This document shows positions 49,435 to 62,009 of a stretch of 64,000 nucleotides of DNA, piece after piece. Location of the stretch: the NCBI GenBank assembly GCA_032622095.1, contig CP136068.1:16165729-16229728 (forward strand). Direction: 5' to 3'. Below the pieces are notes generated by a model. The model searched no databases and was not told the origin of the DNA. It saw only the letters and a program-made list of their open reading frames with translations. The DNA comes from Siphonodentalium dalli (lineage: Eukaryota; Mollusca; Scaphopoda; Gadilida; Siphonodentaliidae). Position numbers and translations under genes: made by a program. The number at the start of each line of letters is the position of its first letter. Position 1 is the stretch's first letter.

Positions 49435-49542
49435 TTACTGTCACACAAAATGATGCCAAGCTAAGTCAAATTATAGGAGGTGGTGTTGGCGGTGCTGTGT
49501 TTCTCGCTGCAGTCATCGTTGCTGCACTGGTGTGGCTACGAG
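49435..49542 (+). CDS. Transmembrane exon
   Basis: A 108-nt exon, acceptor gatgttctgttccag, donor gtatgt, phase 1-1. It encodes a short stalk (TVTQNDAKLSQ) and one hydrophobic helix, IIGGGVGGAVFLAAVIVAAL, ending VWLR. This makes the product a type I single-pass membrane protein with Ig and FN3 domains outside. The glycine-rich start (GGGVGG) contains small-residue spacing suited to helix packing, an inference. Confidence 0.9.
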
Positions 49543-49705
49543 GTATGTCTCATATACATTGGAACAATGTGGGATCATCGAGATATGTAGCTGGATGGTA
49601 GATGTGCGTGTATGTGTCATTTGCAAATATGTGAGCATAATATGTAACGTACGTAATTTGTGCAGTGGTGTATGTACATTTATTTACATATACTTGACAA
49701 TGTTT

Positions 49706-50263
49706 CTACAATTATCGTCATTCATTTGATAAAATGAACTTGAACATGTAGGTGGTGGCATCTTACAAAGGCAAACCGCTACTTCCCTGCTCAGAACACC
49801 ATACCCATGTAGTAAAATAGTTGGTGCACCTGGGTACACCGGCTGTTTCTTCTAACAGTAATATATGTTTAATGTTTATCATTTGCAAAATTATAATAAG
49901 CTATTCTGATGTTTCTATAACGTATTGCAAATACATGGAATAAGTAGGTAACAATTGTTTTCATGCACATGTGTCTACAAGAGATGATTGTTAAAATGTT
50001 GACCTAATTGATAAAACAGTATACACACGCAATTGAATTCCTAAATGGGTGTATATATGGCATCGAGTCTGATAGTAACTATTTTAATTTCAGGAAGGAG
50101 AGCCGACAAGCACAGTGCCGAGTGAGTATGCACACACTCTACCACTTTCTATGATATGTTTCCATCGACGTTAACATGGTTTCCATTGTGCATTTGTCAG
50201 ATATCATTGTCTTATTGGTCGGCACTCATACTAGTTGTTGATTTAAGCATATATCATAGCGAT
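49706..50263 (+). repeat. Segmental duplicate copy 1, carries juxtamembrane exon
   Basis: Matches 62571-63120 along its length. Shared blocks include gaacatgtaggtggtggcat, ttcatgc/ttgcatgcacatgtg, atagtaactattttaatttc, the 28-nt exon, and gtgcatttgtcaga. Substitutions are frequent, so the event is not recent. The intronic part is as well kept as the exon. Confidence 0.85.
50094..50121 (+). CDS. Juxtamembrane micro-exon, copy a
   Basis: A 28-nt exon between acceptor attttaatttcag and donor gtgagt, entering in phase 1 and leaving in phase 2. It encodes G-RRADKHSA-(D/E), a basic stop-transfer segment immediately inside the membrane, following VWLR of the transmembrane exon. Joined to the tail exon at 61894, the split codon becomes GAT (Asp). 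Supported by its conserved duplicate at 62950-62977 and by phase agreement on both sides. Confidence 0.75.
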
Positions 50264-50536
50264 TCACCAGAGTATAAATGGATTGGGTTACAAATGACCT
50301 ATTCCAATACATGGTTGAATTAAACTATTTGTGAATAGCATAATACTGAATTTACAAGTGTTGTATATTACATAAAATGTGTATTGCATAGATAGTCATT
50401 TCACAAAACTGAAAGTAAGACTGCAAAAATAAAACAAACTATAATACAATGAGACATTTCATATGCAATATACTTAAAATAGATGGTAAGCAAATATAAT
50501 CCTTGTTGACCTACCCTATTGCTTCCAAGATAATGC

Positions 50537-53441
50537 TATTATCCTGAGCACTGGTTACATGAAGACAACGTTCATTTTTTGGACACTATAGATCAGAATT
50601 ACAACTACCATGCGGTATGTGAATCTTCACAACGCTTACCCATGCAACGCGGTAGAGTTAAAGGTGGTGTGGCCTTACTCTGGAATCGGAAGTACGATAA
50701 CTCAATTCAATTTCGCCTTGATCATCATGCCTACGTGTACATACTCCAGGTGTATTTGCCATGCACAAATTATACAGCGGATTTATATCACGAATATCTT
50801 CAAATAATTCACGATCTAAAAGATCTATACTCACCGCTGCGCCACATCATTCTCATGGGAGATTTCAATGGTAATCTGGAAAAAACTGATTCCAGAAACA
50901 AATCGTTCTCAAAACTTGTCAACTGATGCAAAATGCAATCTGTCAACAGCAAACCCATTTGCACCAACCCACGCGTTACATTTGTAGCCGCCGACGCTAT
51001 CAGTGGGTCAATTATAGATCACATTCTCATTTCAATTTCTGATAACCAAAAAGTAGCCAGCGTTCATATTTTGGATGATTCTTCCAACGTTTCAAATCAC
51101 CGCCCAATCCACATGTTCATATCTTATGGAGCGGAAATAGAATCATCCCCGCCAAATTTAAGCTCAGCCAGACCGAACTGGAAACGTCTCTCCTCTTCAA
51201 GCGATGCTCTCCTGCTTTATCAAGCACACGTTTGCGAGACTTTACCAACATACGCTATTCAAAACACGCGAGATTTATGACGATGTCACACCCTGTCTCA
51301 ATGAGTCTTCATAACTATTCGTGGTCCCGAAGAAATTTAACCGACATCTGAAGCCTTTTTGGGACGAAAAATTGAAAATCTTACACAAAACAATAATATC
51401 TTATCAGCGCATTCGGTTGGAAACAGAGAGTCCACGCAATGACACTCACCATGCGTTTCGTGACTACAAGGACGCAAAATGTCTCTTTCGACGTGAGTTT
51501 AGAAGGGCGAATCAACAATTTCTAAACAAAACTGACGAAAGACTTGACACACTGGCAGAAACAGATATTGACAGCTTTTTCCGAGCTTTTAACTCTCATA
51601 GAACGCGAGAAAGGCCCCCCTCTCAGAATGTATTCGAAATTGGCGACACTATTTTACGCGTCCCCTCTGATGTGTTCGAAGCTTGGGCAACATATTTTAA
51701 AATTCTTTACTCTCCTCTTCAATGTGAAACATTTGATCAAGCCCACTTTGACAAAGTCAGGAAAAGGGAAAGCCCCAGGTCATGATATAATTTCATATGA
51801 ACACATTGTATATGGAGGGGAGAGTATCTTATACACCATCGCCCACATGTTAACCAAATCATGGAATTCAATCACATACCACCACGGGCGAGATTCTTTA
51901 AAACACTTATCCAAGTTAACTCATTAGCGCATGGATTTCAGAAAGGGACCGGCAGCATTCATTGTTCTTACATTATCAGTGAATGTATATCATATACTAA
52001 AGAGTTAGACAGTTCCCTTTATGCTTTCTTTCTTGACGCACGTAAACCATGCTGTGCGTTGGTGACCTATTAAGTGAACTAGTCTCAAGTCCCCATGGTC
52101 TGCGATTCAATTCCACAAACTACGTGGCACCAACATAAGCCGACGACATGACGCTGTTGTCACTGCCAGCGACAGGTATTCAGCACTTGTGCAACATATG
52201 TGGTGAGTTCAGCCGGAAATGGAGGTTTTGTTACAATCAGGACAAGTGCAAGGTGGTCGTGTTTAACGAAACAAACAATATTGCAAAAAATCGCAAGATA
52301 GATACACGAACAACCGGTGATAGAATCAGACAAAATTACACACCTTGGCATCCCTTTTCATCGTGAGTCACATTCTAACAAGTTCTCCAGTCATATATAT
52401 GTGAGAAAATTTGATCAGTTTATCTCATGCTCAGTAATGCCGGCATGTACGCTGGGGGAATCACTCTACTTAGTTGCTTTGCATTATACACTTCCATTGT
52501 TATACATAGAAGTCTTTACGGGACAGAACTGATGTGTGGGCTCAATGAGACAAATGTAATATCTCTGGAGCGAGCACATAGGTTTTGCCCAAAACGGATC
52601 CAAGTTTGCCCGCACGTTCCCGAACTGACATTGTCCAATCGCTCCTTGGAACAAGTTCCCTATCGTCGGGTATTGATAAACGTAAACTCAGTTGTTTCGG
52701 AATCCTCTGCAGAATGCCGCAGGGAAAATCGTCGCAAGAAATATTCACATCACGTTTAGCCGACCACCTCTCACAAACGCCAACTGATGACTCTTCGTTT
52801 ATCAACAATGATATATATATATATACTCGAACGCTATAATCTATGCTCATATCTCCATAACTTCGCCACACTTGGTAATTTCCCATCCAAATGCGAATGG
52901 AAAACAATCATCCAACTACAAATCACCAAATACAGAAGCCCGAATGTGAAGAGCGCACGAGAAGTTCGGATTCACTATTAACCTTCGCACAACATCATAA
53001 CATATTAACAAAATCTGTTCTTTGGACGTCTTGTAGATCGCATGCACTCGAAAAAACATAAATTCCTACTTGTTGCAAAACTACCGAGTCTATCTACCTC
53101 TCCGGAATGTGGAAAATGCAAACTGTGTGGAAAGGATTATAGTGATATTGTTGAGCATGCCTTACTGGACTGCTCGACGACATCAGAGGTGAGAATACAA
53201 GTGTGGTTATCACTAATTGACATTTTGGCATACCCTGTTTTATATACATTGATGCTCGTCCACAGAAGACCAAGTAATGTTATTGCTCTCCATCCTGTCC
53301 GATGACATCGGGAGCAAACTATTCAACCTAAACGAATTTTCTCTCTTCGTTGTGAGGACATCATACGAGCTGTGGTCATATTACATAACCAAACTCAACC
53401 ACGCCGAAGATACTGGCAGTAACATGCTTGGCAACCCTTAA
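50537..53441 (+). pseudogene. Non-LTR retrotransposon, endonuclease to C-terminus, decayed
   Basis: Ordered pieces: endonuclease (PEHWLHEDNVHFLD at ~50546, GGVALLWNRKYD, HIILMGDFNGNLEK around 50845-50885, then IDHILIS and SNHRPI at 51010-51110); linker; reverse transcriptase (GKAPGHDIISYEH at ~51770, HGFQKGTGSIHCSY at ~51935, FFLDARK, ADDMTLLSL at ~52140, CYNQDKCKVVVFN at ~52220); and the C-terminal part (GILCRMPQGKS at ~52700, zinc-binding CGKCKLCGKDYSDIVEHALL at ~53108-53167, last block ending NMLGNP at 53441). Motif A is interrupted after FFLDARK. Stops and frameshifts are frequent. Apurinic-type endonuclease plus this C-terminus fits the Jockey/I group; the exact clade is uncertain. Inserted in the long intron. 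Confidence 0.85.
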
Positions 53442-53965
53442 CTGGTCTCAATTTAGTGCTCTTCATACAACAAAATTATCCGAGTCACATTTTAACGCAT
53501 ACTCTATTGCTTATTTGGCATATTCGGTAACACATATCAACATGCTTATATAACCATATTCTCTCAAATCAAGTCCCCTACTAGCCGATATAAACCAGAT
53601 TCCGACCCTGTGTCAGTATCGCCCACTCTGAAAACGGGATAATAACATCTAAACTACCATAACAATTTCCAAGTGGGACATTGGCTTGTATGCTAACAGG
53701 GTCGTCCCAGTCAACATACATGTAAATACCTCTCTTCAAAGTTGGATTTAATGAGAATCAAAATAAAACACCCTCATATTGAGATATGTACATCGTACAG
53801 TTTTGTTTAATTTTGAGTGATTCGTCTGCAGACTTCATGCGAGCATGGTGTTCTCTTGCTAGTCTCTCTATATATATCGATGCATCGTTTGACTATATGC
53901 CTGTTTTGGTCTGATTGCCCACTGGATTGCCTGCCAATATCCCTGATGCATTTGTGTATTTATGT
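53442..53965 (+). other. Probable LINE 3' UTR and unassigned DNA
   Basis: No coding. It directly follows the LINE stop codon, so part is likely the 3' UTR. No clear poly-A or target duplication seen. Confidence 0.35.
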
Positions 53966-53969
53966 ATGT

Positions 53970-56345
53970 ACTAGAAGGGTTACCCGGCGTTGCCAAGGTT
54001 AAAGTGATGTGACCCTCTGTGGATATTTGGTGGGAATACTCTCGCTCTCAAAGTGGTACACGTATTCTCATAAATTGTATATCCAAATGCCATCATAATA
54101 TTTCACATGGAATATAAGTAGTGGCTCACGTACTTGTCAGGTCGGAGTGATTATCATTTTGTTTATCGCGTTTAATCCGTCCCACCAATAAAGAAGTATT
54201 TATTTATTTACAACTGCGTATACGTCAGACGTTATAGCATGAAACATGAACATTATAAACACATTAGTTCGAAAAAACAAAAGACGTTAATTGTGTTTTA
54301 CATAGAGATGTATAAATCAATCAAGCAATCAATCTTCATGAAGATACAGATGTTTTAAATATATGGCCATGTGCTCCTCTGTTCTGGTGCTATACACTGC
54401 TGATCATTTTCAGTTTAAAAGAATTGATGTTATGCACGTATAGCAGCTACATGTGACCGACACAGCGAGATTTTGAGTTGTTTATGGTAGGCGATGAGTC
54501 TGTTCTAAAAAAAATGAAAGAAATCCTCTGTATCTGGCAGATATACCCTTGCCAGATGTCAATATTGGAGGATCATGAAAAGTCATGTGCTACGGACTGC
54601 GTTTTCCTTGATCTCAGAAGTAACCATATTTAACTGCACACTGTGACCACTATTTTTGAACAAGCCTGCTCTACATTTCCATATATCTTGGCAATTGTAA
54701 CTTTTTTGTTGAAACTTTATTGATTAGGACATACTCAAACGTGTTATAATATATATATGAGTCATTATAATATGCAATCCTCTGGCGATTCAAGGTCCCT
54801 CAGTTTGAATGAATATATGTACATGTATACAAATTCATATCAAATTTAGGGCCATCATTGCATATCACTCACACAAAAGGCACCAATTTGGCGCATTTAA
54901 ACCACACGATTGGATTATTGGTATCACGGAGAAGTATATGCATCACTCGGGTGGAAATCGGCGCTAAACGTATTGTTTATCAATGTTTGTGTCCCTCTCA
55001 CACTCTAGGCACCCCTGACTCGAATGTCCCCACCTTTAACATTTTAAGCCACATAATTATACTCCTGATATCATGGAGATTATTATTTGTAATTTTGGTG
55101 TTAATCCGCGACTAAACAAGTTTTTATCAAATGTAGTGCCACCCCACCCCCATCTCTCACAAAATCAGCACCAACATGACGTCTTTAAAATCACACGATT
55201 AGATTCCTCGTATCATGGATAAGAATGTGTATATATTTTGTGGAAATTGGAGCTAAAATATTGTGTACATGTATAAATTGTGGTGCCCCTCTCCCTTTCG
55301 GTGCACCCCTGACTCAAATGATGCCACTTTTGACAGTTTTAAGCCACGCAATTAGACAGTGTGGAAGTCGGTAGCCAGTGTGGAAGTCGGTAGCCAGTGT
55401 GGAAGTCGCTAGCCAATGTGGAAGTCGCTAGACGAGAGGTGGCGTACTGTTCTCTCATGCTAGCGAACAGGGGATCGCAACCTGGTCAGGGTATTCTGAC
55501 AAATATCAGAACTCTGTCAGATACCAAGTTTGTCAGGCTGAAAAGTCTCATTCGAGATCACTGAATAGAGATCCGAATGCAAAAATGCCGACTTCCCCCA
55601 TTACAACATTTGTTCAGGTATGTTGTGGTGCAGTACGCTGTCCGATCGGATGCGGACATTAATGGCTGACCCGTGTACACACCTCGGTGTGTGCACGTTA
55701 AAGAACGCTACTGGAGTCACCACGGGGTTATAAAGTTAACCGTGGTAGCACCTGGACCGGCGCATAATTGTCAGTAAATGACAGCGAGCTATAAAATGAA
55801 GAAGACCTAATACCATGGGGATGAATTTGTATAAGTTTCGTTGGCTATCGGCGACTAAACCAATTCTTGATTTAGTACCAACCCTCCGCCCATCAAATCT
55901 CTCATCCCAACGACACCAATTTGGCGTCATTAAATCACACAATGAGATTCCTTGTATCTTGGAGAAGATCTCAGAAGAATATGCATCAATCCGGTGGAAT
56001 TCGGCGCTAAAATTATTTTTGATCAATGTTGGTGCACCTCTCCCTTTCCAGGCATCCCTGACGCGAACGGCGCGACTTTTGACATATCTAAACTACACCA
56101 TTATATTCCTCATATTATGGGGATGATTATATATAAGTTTGGTGGTAATCGGCGACAATTGTTTTTCTGCCCCTCCCCCTTTTCTGCCTCTGACAACAAC
56201 GGCGTCACATGAGAAAATTCTAACCCTCGCCATTATCTTTCTCGTAAAAAGTTACCCCAAGTAGACCCATTTTGTGCCATCTAGGTGGTACCCTGTGAAT
56301 TTCTATAGAACACAGACAGACAGAAAGAAAGACAGACAGACATTC
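53970..56345 (+). repeat. ~140-bp repeat array with defined ends, split by a SINE
   Basis: Begins with ctagaagggttacccggcgt at about 53969, a start motif I associate from memory with a widespread invertebrate repeat. It contains about eight diverged ~140-bp monomers from 54850, recognisable by caccaatttggcg, cacacgattggattc, tatcatggagaag, gtggaaatcggcgctaaa and ggcacccctgactcgaat. It closes with acagacagacagaaagaaag. A SINE interrupts it at 55357-55808. No coding. Confidence 0.65.
55357..55808 (+). mobile_element. tRNA-derived SINE with four-fold repeated 19-mer at its head
   Basis: Four 19-bp copies of cagtgtggaagtcggtagc (55357-55432, the last two slightly changed) lead into a tRNA-like head, gaggtggcgtactgttctct (A-box-like) then ggggatcgcaacctgg (B-box-like). 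The body has ctgaaaagtctcattcgaga and the conserved gtgtgcacgttaaagaacgc, shared with the SINE at 63141-63490 in inverse orientation. It splits a monomer of the ~140-bp array, so the host sequence continues on both sides. SINEs depend on a partner LINE for movement. Confidence 0.65.
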
Positions 56346-56359
56346 GAAACTATAGATAT

Positions 56360-56480
56360 AGATGTATATATGTATGCATGTATGTACGTACGCATATATG
56401 TATGTATGCGTGTATGAATGAACGTATGTATGCGTGTATGTGTGTATTTATGCACATGTGTATGTATGTATGTATAGCCT
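56360..56480 (+). repeat. (TATG)n microsatellite
   Basis: Degenerate tatg/catg/tgta tetranucleotide run following the (gaca)n tract. The minus-strand frame through it is rich in His, Thr and Tyr and is an artefact. Confidence 0.85.
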
Positions 56481-56796
56481 GTTGTATTCACATGACCAAC
56501 TGTCTGCTTAGCGACATCTCTCGCTATGTGTGTACATGACCGCCTCGTCCAGTGGCTGGCTTATCCGTCTACCACATACATTAATGTTTAATTACTTTTT
56601 CCTTTTTTGTATTCGTTCATTTGTTCATTGCAATTGTGTAAGCATTTAAAATATACTGTAAAAGCTCTTCGTTAACGGAGGAAATAAAGGATTTGTTTGG
56701 CTTATTATGGTTTATCGTCGTTCTAGCCGCTAGGTCACACACGACGTTGTCAATTTTACAGGTGGAGGAAAGACCACGCAGATGCTTGATTTCACC

Positions 56797-56797
<1 letters not shown>

Positions 56798-56854
<57 letters not shown>

Positions 56855-56855
56855 C
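56798..56855 (+). repeat. (TA)n microsatellite
   Basis: Long run of alternating T and A, about 55 bases, interrupted near its end by ca. Confidence 0.95.
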
Positions 56856-59800
56856 ACACAATAATCACGTAATGATCTTTGGAATGATACATTGAACAAA
56901 TTTCACAAACTGTTCAGATATACATGCATGTGTGCGTAAAATACAGGCACTATACACAGGTTTGCGTAAATCTTTTGTTATGAATGCTGGTGATATTTCA
57001 TCACACAAACTTCATGCAATGTGGAATAGTTTCACTTCCGAGTCCGAACACTACTGTGTCTACTGTGTTCTGAACGATAATCCATTATCACACCGATCAC
57101 TCGCGTGGAGTACCTATTGGCGCGGATATCCGGTCGTCTGTTCAATGTTTTGGAGTCAACAAAATGTGAGTTTATTTTTCTATATGCATTTTATTTATAA
57201 TTATTTCAGGTTTATTATTACGAAAATAAATCCATTCCAATATTCCTTTGTGTTGATAATCTGATATGTTTGCTTTCTTTGAATAATCTCGTTGTATTCA
57301 GTGATAACTACAGCGAAAATGGAAATAACAGTATTAATCGCTTTTTTTTAATAATAACAACAGGCGCCGAACGGATCAACGTGGCCATAATATATTATAT
57401 TATGTGTACCCCACACACCATGGTGTTAGCAGTTTCACTTGATACATAATTCTCATGAAACAGTCTCTTGAAAAAACGTTGATTGAAAAAAATATGTACC
57501 GACAACTCGGTGACAAGTATCGTTGGTGCGGTGAGAAATACGTTTTGAGTACCAACCGACTCGGTGTTAAAGTTTCCCAAAATTGGAATATTTCTTGATT
57601 TTAGGACACGTCGGACAGATTATAACTCTGGAATATAGCATGCCATTAGACGGTATATGTAATTAGATGGAACTGCTGGGTTTTCAACCGATCTTCCCCG
57701 TCTTTTAAAAACATTTATTAGTTCCAGGATTATATTTTATGTAACCTAACGTTATGTTTCCATTTTTTTTCACAGAAATGAGATGGCAGATCAGGTCCAG
57801 AGATCGTTCTGATGTCAGCTTTTGTCGATTCTTTTTTAACATCTTCGAGTGGAAGTCGAACACGCCATCAAATAACATTAGCATGAAGAACTACAGAGTA
57901 CGTAAAATTGACATTAGATCACACAACAGGACACAACGGATGCTAGCGTATAACACATCATGGACTATGACCATCTGCAATTTCACAAAGTAATAGTGAA
58001 ATATTTGTGTCCATGGACGACGGGATAACGCTGCGCGAATATCATCTATATATAGCTACATGGTGATAACGAACAAGGCACCACCACCGCCACCACCAAC
58101 AACAACAACAACAATACCAGAGCCTCAGGATTCCAGAAATTATCAGCTCAGATCCAGCATGTGTTATCAGATCAACTACATCGAGTTGGAGCTTGTACAT
58201 GTGACACAAACTGTCAATCTTTGAGTTTCATTTTCAACGTTACACCCATATGGTTGGCCGTTTCAAATAATTGACATTTCAGTCCACAATATATCGGACA
58301 CAAATCGACTAATCTACAATTGCCAAGTAAAGTGGCATGCCTGACATTTCCAGCTATTGGCCATATTGACAACAATCATGCGGGGGGCGGGGGTAGGGGG
58401 TTGGAAACAAATTCCAGGAGCGTATGATCATTTTAATTCTTCCGGCCTCGGGGGACCCACCCACCCAATTTCTTTCGTTTCCGGCCTTTTTTCCCCGACA
58501 ATTTTGGACACCCACCTTTTTTTTCCGTTTCACGATTTTTTTTCCGGTCAGTTTTGGACACCCACCCCCTAAATTTGAGAAAATTATCAATTGACCAAAC
58601 ACATAGCTGATTATTCCTGATTATCCTACATTATCATAGTTTATTGTGCGAGATTTTAATAGAAAAGTGCATAATGAAGATAACGTTACTATTGGAATTT
58701 ATCATATAAGTGTCATTAATCAAGAAATGTGTCAACATAATAACATTTCTAGGGATAGGCAGAGTGCCAAAGTTTTTATTAACATTCATTTTCATAATAT
58801 ATAGTCACATGATCTAGTCACATAATCACATTTGAGTATTCTACAGACTACATGGTACAACACATTTCAGATTATTTTATATTTTTATATTTGCTATGAA
58901 GTAATAGCTTCGTAATAATTGGGAATAACATATGGATGGATAGCCCAATCTCACTTCTTTTTTCTCACGATATCAGTGACGATAACATATTTGTTACTGT
59001 GATTAACATTACAAGCTGATCCACATTAACTTGGAAAACAATTTGAAATTGTTCAAGCTGGGCCGACTGGCCTTCAATTTATATGTTAGGATTTTTTGTT
59101 TTACGTTGTCAAAAGTCTGTTTTATTCCATTATTTATTATATCTTTATTTCCATGTCACATATGGTCAAGTGTGTTTTCATTTTACTGCTTATTTTCAGC
59201 TGAGTTCTGCATAGTTATTCTTATTTTGTTATATCAGTAGATGGAATCCTGATTAAATTTTATGTTTCCATTTTCCAATACCTGTATAGCGCAGTTTCTT
59301 GTTCTATCAAGTTGAATTTGGGTTATTGTTGGCCATTGTGCAACTGATCCAACTTGTGATAACCTCTATATATAGTATAGCATTGCTATTAACTATGTAT
59401 GAGCTGTTTCTGCTCAAAACACATAAAATTAAGACTCAATAGCAGAAATGAAAAAAAAAACATATTTGGCACATGTAAAAAACTGCTTTTCGGACCCGAG
59501 AGACACTCACCCAAGTTGACCCAACCCATCATACGTGCCTGGAAATATTTTCCGACCCCCCCTTGCAACAATCGAAAATTGTATTCATGACACAACGTTA
59601 GTTGGAAACGTTATGTACACTAAGTATATAATAGATTCAAATTGTTTCCTTTGTTTGATTGTCCAAACAGTAATTAAGGGGGGGGGGGGGTATGTTGTTT
59701 TCAGAAGAACGAAGGCATATTTATTTTATAAATTTTGTCTGAAATGGCCATCAGTTGAAAATATTACAACCTTAGTTTGGAAAATGTCCAACAGTTGATG

Positions 59801-61390
59801 AGTTTGAAATGCCAGTTGGAAATTTCCAACCAATGTTGATGCAATGGTATGTCAACTCTATGGATTTGGTTTTGCTGTTTGTGGATGGGTGCAGTTGGAA
59901 ATCCCCCCCCCCCCAACTGGGATCTGACAGCCACGTCCTCTGATCGATAAGTGTGTTAGTAGTATACAAACAATACCAAGGTTTTTAAAACAAACCAAAT
60001 TGGAAGACATTGCTTTATTGTGAACAATTATTTCGTTGTCTTCTGTCTGTGGTTTGTATTGCCAGTGTTCTACGTGTAAACCATGCCACATTCACAACTG
60101 AATGTGGCCCCACTGTGTACGGCAATTCTCAGTCTAGTTAATAACTAGACCAAGGTTTCCTTACAGTCAAATAAGTTGAAAGTAATGAAATTAAGTCTGG
60201 TTTTAATAAGACTGGGCAATTATGTAACTTTTAGACTCTTTGCGTCAGAGTAACATAGCGTACATTCTGAGGATGAGCAGCCATAGTTTCCACCGCATGC
60301 TGTTGCATGACGTTGCGGGTACTCTTTAGCGGTAAACGTGTTCCCACGCGACTTGCTTTGTCTACTCACGTGTGTCTGGAATGCCGTATTATTGTAAAAT
60401 GATTTTGTTCTTAGTGACAAACCCCTGAGATTGTATTTCGTAGTCCCCAAACAAATGTGCGGAGCTTCTGTCACCATTTATTAATTAATATTTTCTTGTT
60501 GTTGTTTTTGTTGAAATGTTTCCGGAAAGAGAAACAAAAAGACTTTTAAATCAGGAAAACACTTTGGACATTTGCAAAATATCCGCAGCAGTGGGTACTT
60601 CAACCGCGACAATAGGTACTTTCACAAGAAATTACACCGATTTGTTGATACTCATAAAATTATCGACAGCAATTATTTAAATCCACAATTTGGCGTTTTT
60701 GTATGATTCTAACACACGACAAGGACTTGTTCCTGGCAAAAGTAATACACATCTTTCCGAAAAGCTTCAGGATGACATGGACAATTGCACACGGTTGTGA
60801 TTATATCAATATTTAGTCAGAATTATTTCCTCAGACCGTAAAATTTTCCAAATAATCCTTTCAAATCATTAGAAAAGTCACGATTTAAATGGGTCAGATA
60901 ATTTCTATCAACGGGTAATAATCCATCTATATAATATGTTGTTAACTGTTCTTCTGGGATATCGATTTGCAGTCATTTTAGCGATGTTAACATACGTATA
61001 TCTTTCTCCATCGCACGGGATAAGCTTGACAGCATCCTCGATCGCGGTACGATCACCGGGTTGGTGATACGCGGGTGACCGGTGTGATTATGTAAACAAG
61101 GCGAAAAATAACCGCTGAAAGAGTGTATTGTCACAAGGAAGAATCTGCTTTATCAAGAAATACGTTATCAACATAAAACGTTCTCAAACTGGTTTATCAA
61201 TGTCGGTATATAATGCAGACGCAAGTGATCCGATTGGCAACTAACATTTGACTAATTTTTCAACAGGAATATGTAACACCACAATCCATTCAATTACCAT
61301 TTGATTGAATGGTAATTGATAGGTAATCGTCGAATAGAATGTGACTCAATTGTGTTTGCCTTGGGGTGTGAACCGTTTTATAAATATGTC

Positions 61391-61483
61391 ATAACCCCCT
61401 TGGGTATCTGTACAAGAAATATAGACCGCGGGAGCTTCGCGGCCTTGGTCTATATGTCTTGTACATCTACCCAAGGGGGTTAT
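61391..61483. repeat. 93-bp near-perfect hairpin
   Basis: The left arm begins ataacccccttgggta and the right arm ends with its exact complement. The stem is 16 bp, a 2x2 mismatch, 9 bp (tgtacaaga), a single mismatch, then 9 bp (atatagacc), closing on a GC-rich 19-nt loop with gagcttcgcgg. It could be a tiny MITE, a structured RNA or a chance palindrome. It lies 410 bp upstream of the tail exon. A smaller palindrome (caattaccat/atggtaattg) lies at 61289-61316. Confidence 0.7.
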
Positions 61484-61893
61484 AATATATACTTATGTGT
61501 CACTTACTGCCCACATTTGAATTATCATTGGTGCCAATGTTGACGACAATTTGCAATAGTAAACATATCCGACGTGGGTATGACTGAAGACCAATTGGAA
61601 GATTGATTGTGTATTTGTACATTATTTGCAAGCAGAATGCTAACAGTGAAATATTAAGAAATATACATGCTTATATTGTACAGCACAGGACAATTACGAG
61701 CGCTTCAACATGTACTCCAACCGTTTGTTGTTTCAATATGTGTACAATGCTTACTGAATGTGAAACATTTAACCTTTGTTTGGGAATGATGGCACCCGTT
61801 GATGCAGCATGCCAGTAACCGTTAACATAAATTGTAGGTTAGCGAAACTGTGCTTCTAATACACCGTGTTAATCAGTTTATGTTTTCATACAG

Positions 61894-61988
61894 TCCAATA
61901 GATCCAAGTAACTCCGATGCTGTGAATGGTGATCAGACCGACCGAGATCAATACTACAGCGAACTGGATGACATCCTGATAGATAGAG
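61894..61988 (+). CDS. Cytoplasmic tail exon with tyrosine motif
   Basis: A 95-nt exon, acceptor ttatgttttcatacag, donor gtaact, entering in phase 2 and leaving in phase 1, which exactly suits the juxtamembrane exon before it. It encodes (D)PIDPSNSDAVNGDQTDRDQY and then YSELDDILIDR, a strongly acidic tail. YSEL fits both a Y-x-x-hydrophobic sorting signal and the Y-x-x-L half of an ITAM/ITIM-like element; tyrosine phosphorylation is plausible but inferred. The phase-1 exit would splice onto the second 28-nt exon at 62950. Confidence 0.75.
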
Positions 61989-62009
61989 GTAACTTGAGTG
62001 CTGTAAAGG

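Larger units (their letters stand above)
50122..61893 (+). other. 11.8-kb intron with LINE, arrays, SINE and hairpin
   Basis: Holds the LINE at 50537-53441, the repeat block with SINE at 53970-56345, microsatellites at 56360-56480 and 56798-56855, and a hairpin at 61391-61483. In 56860-61390 no exon is supported. Frames at 56932-57264, 57754-57993 and 60477-60220 (minus, Cys-rich) have no recognised domain. A related unit occurs inverted at 58380-58440 and 59490-59560. Homopolymers of ~12 G and ~12 C lie near 59690 and 59910. Confidence 0.6.

Noticed and set aside
56303-56491. His/Thr/Tyr-rich minus-strand frame
   Set aside because: Translation of a tatg microsatellite.
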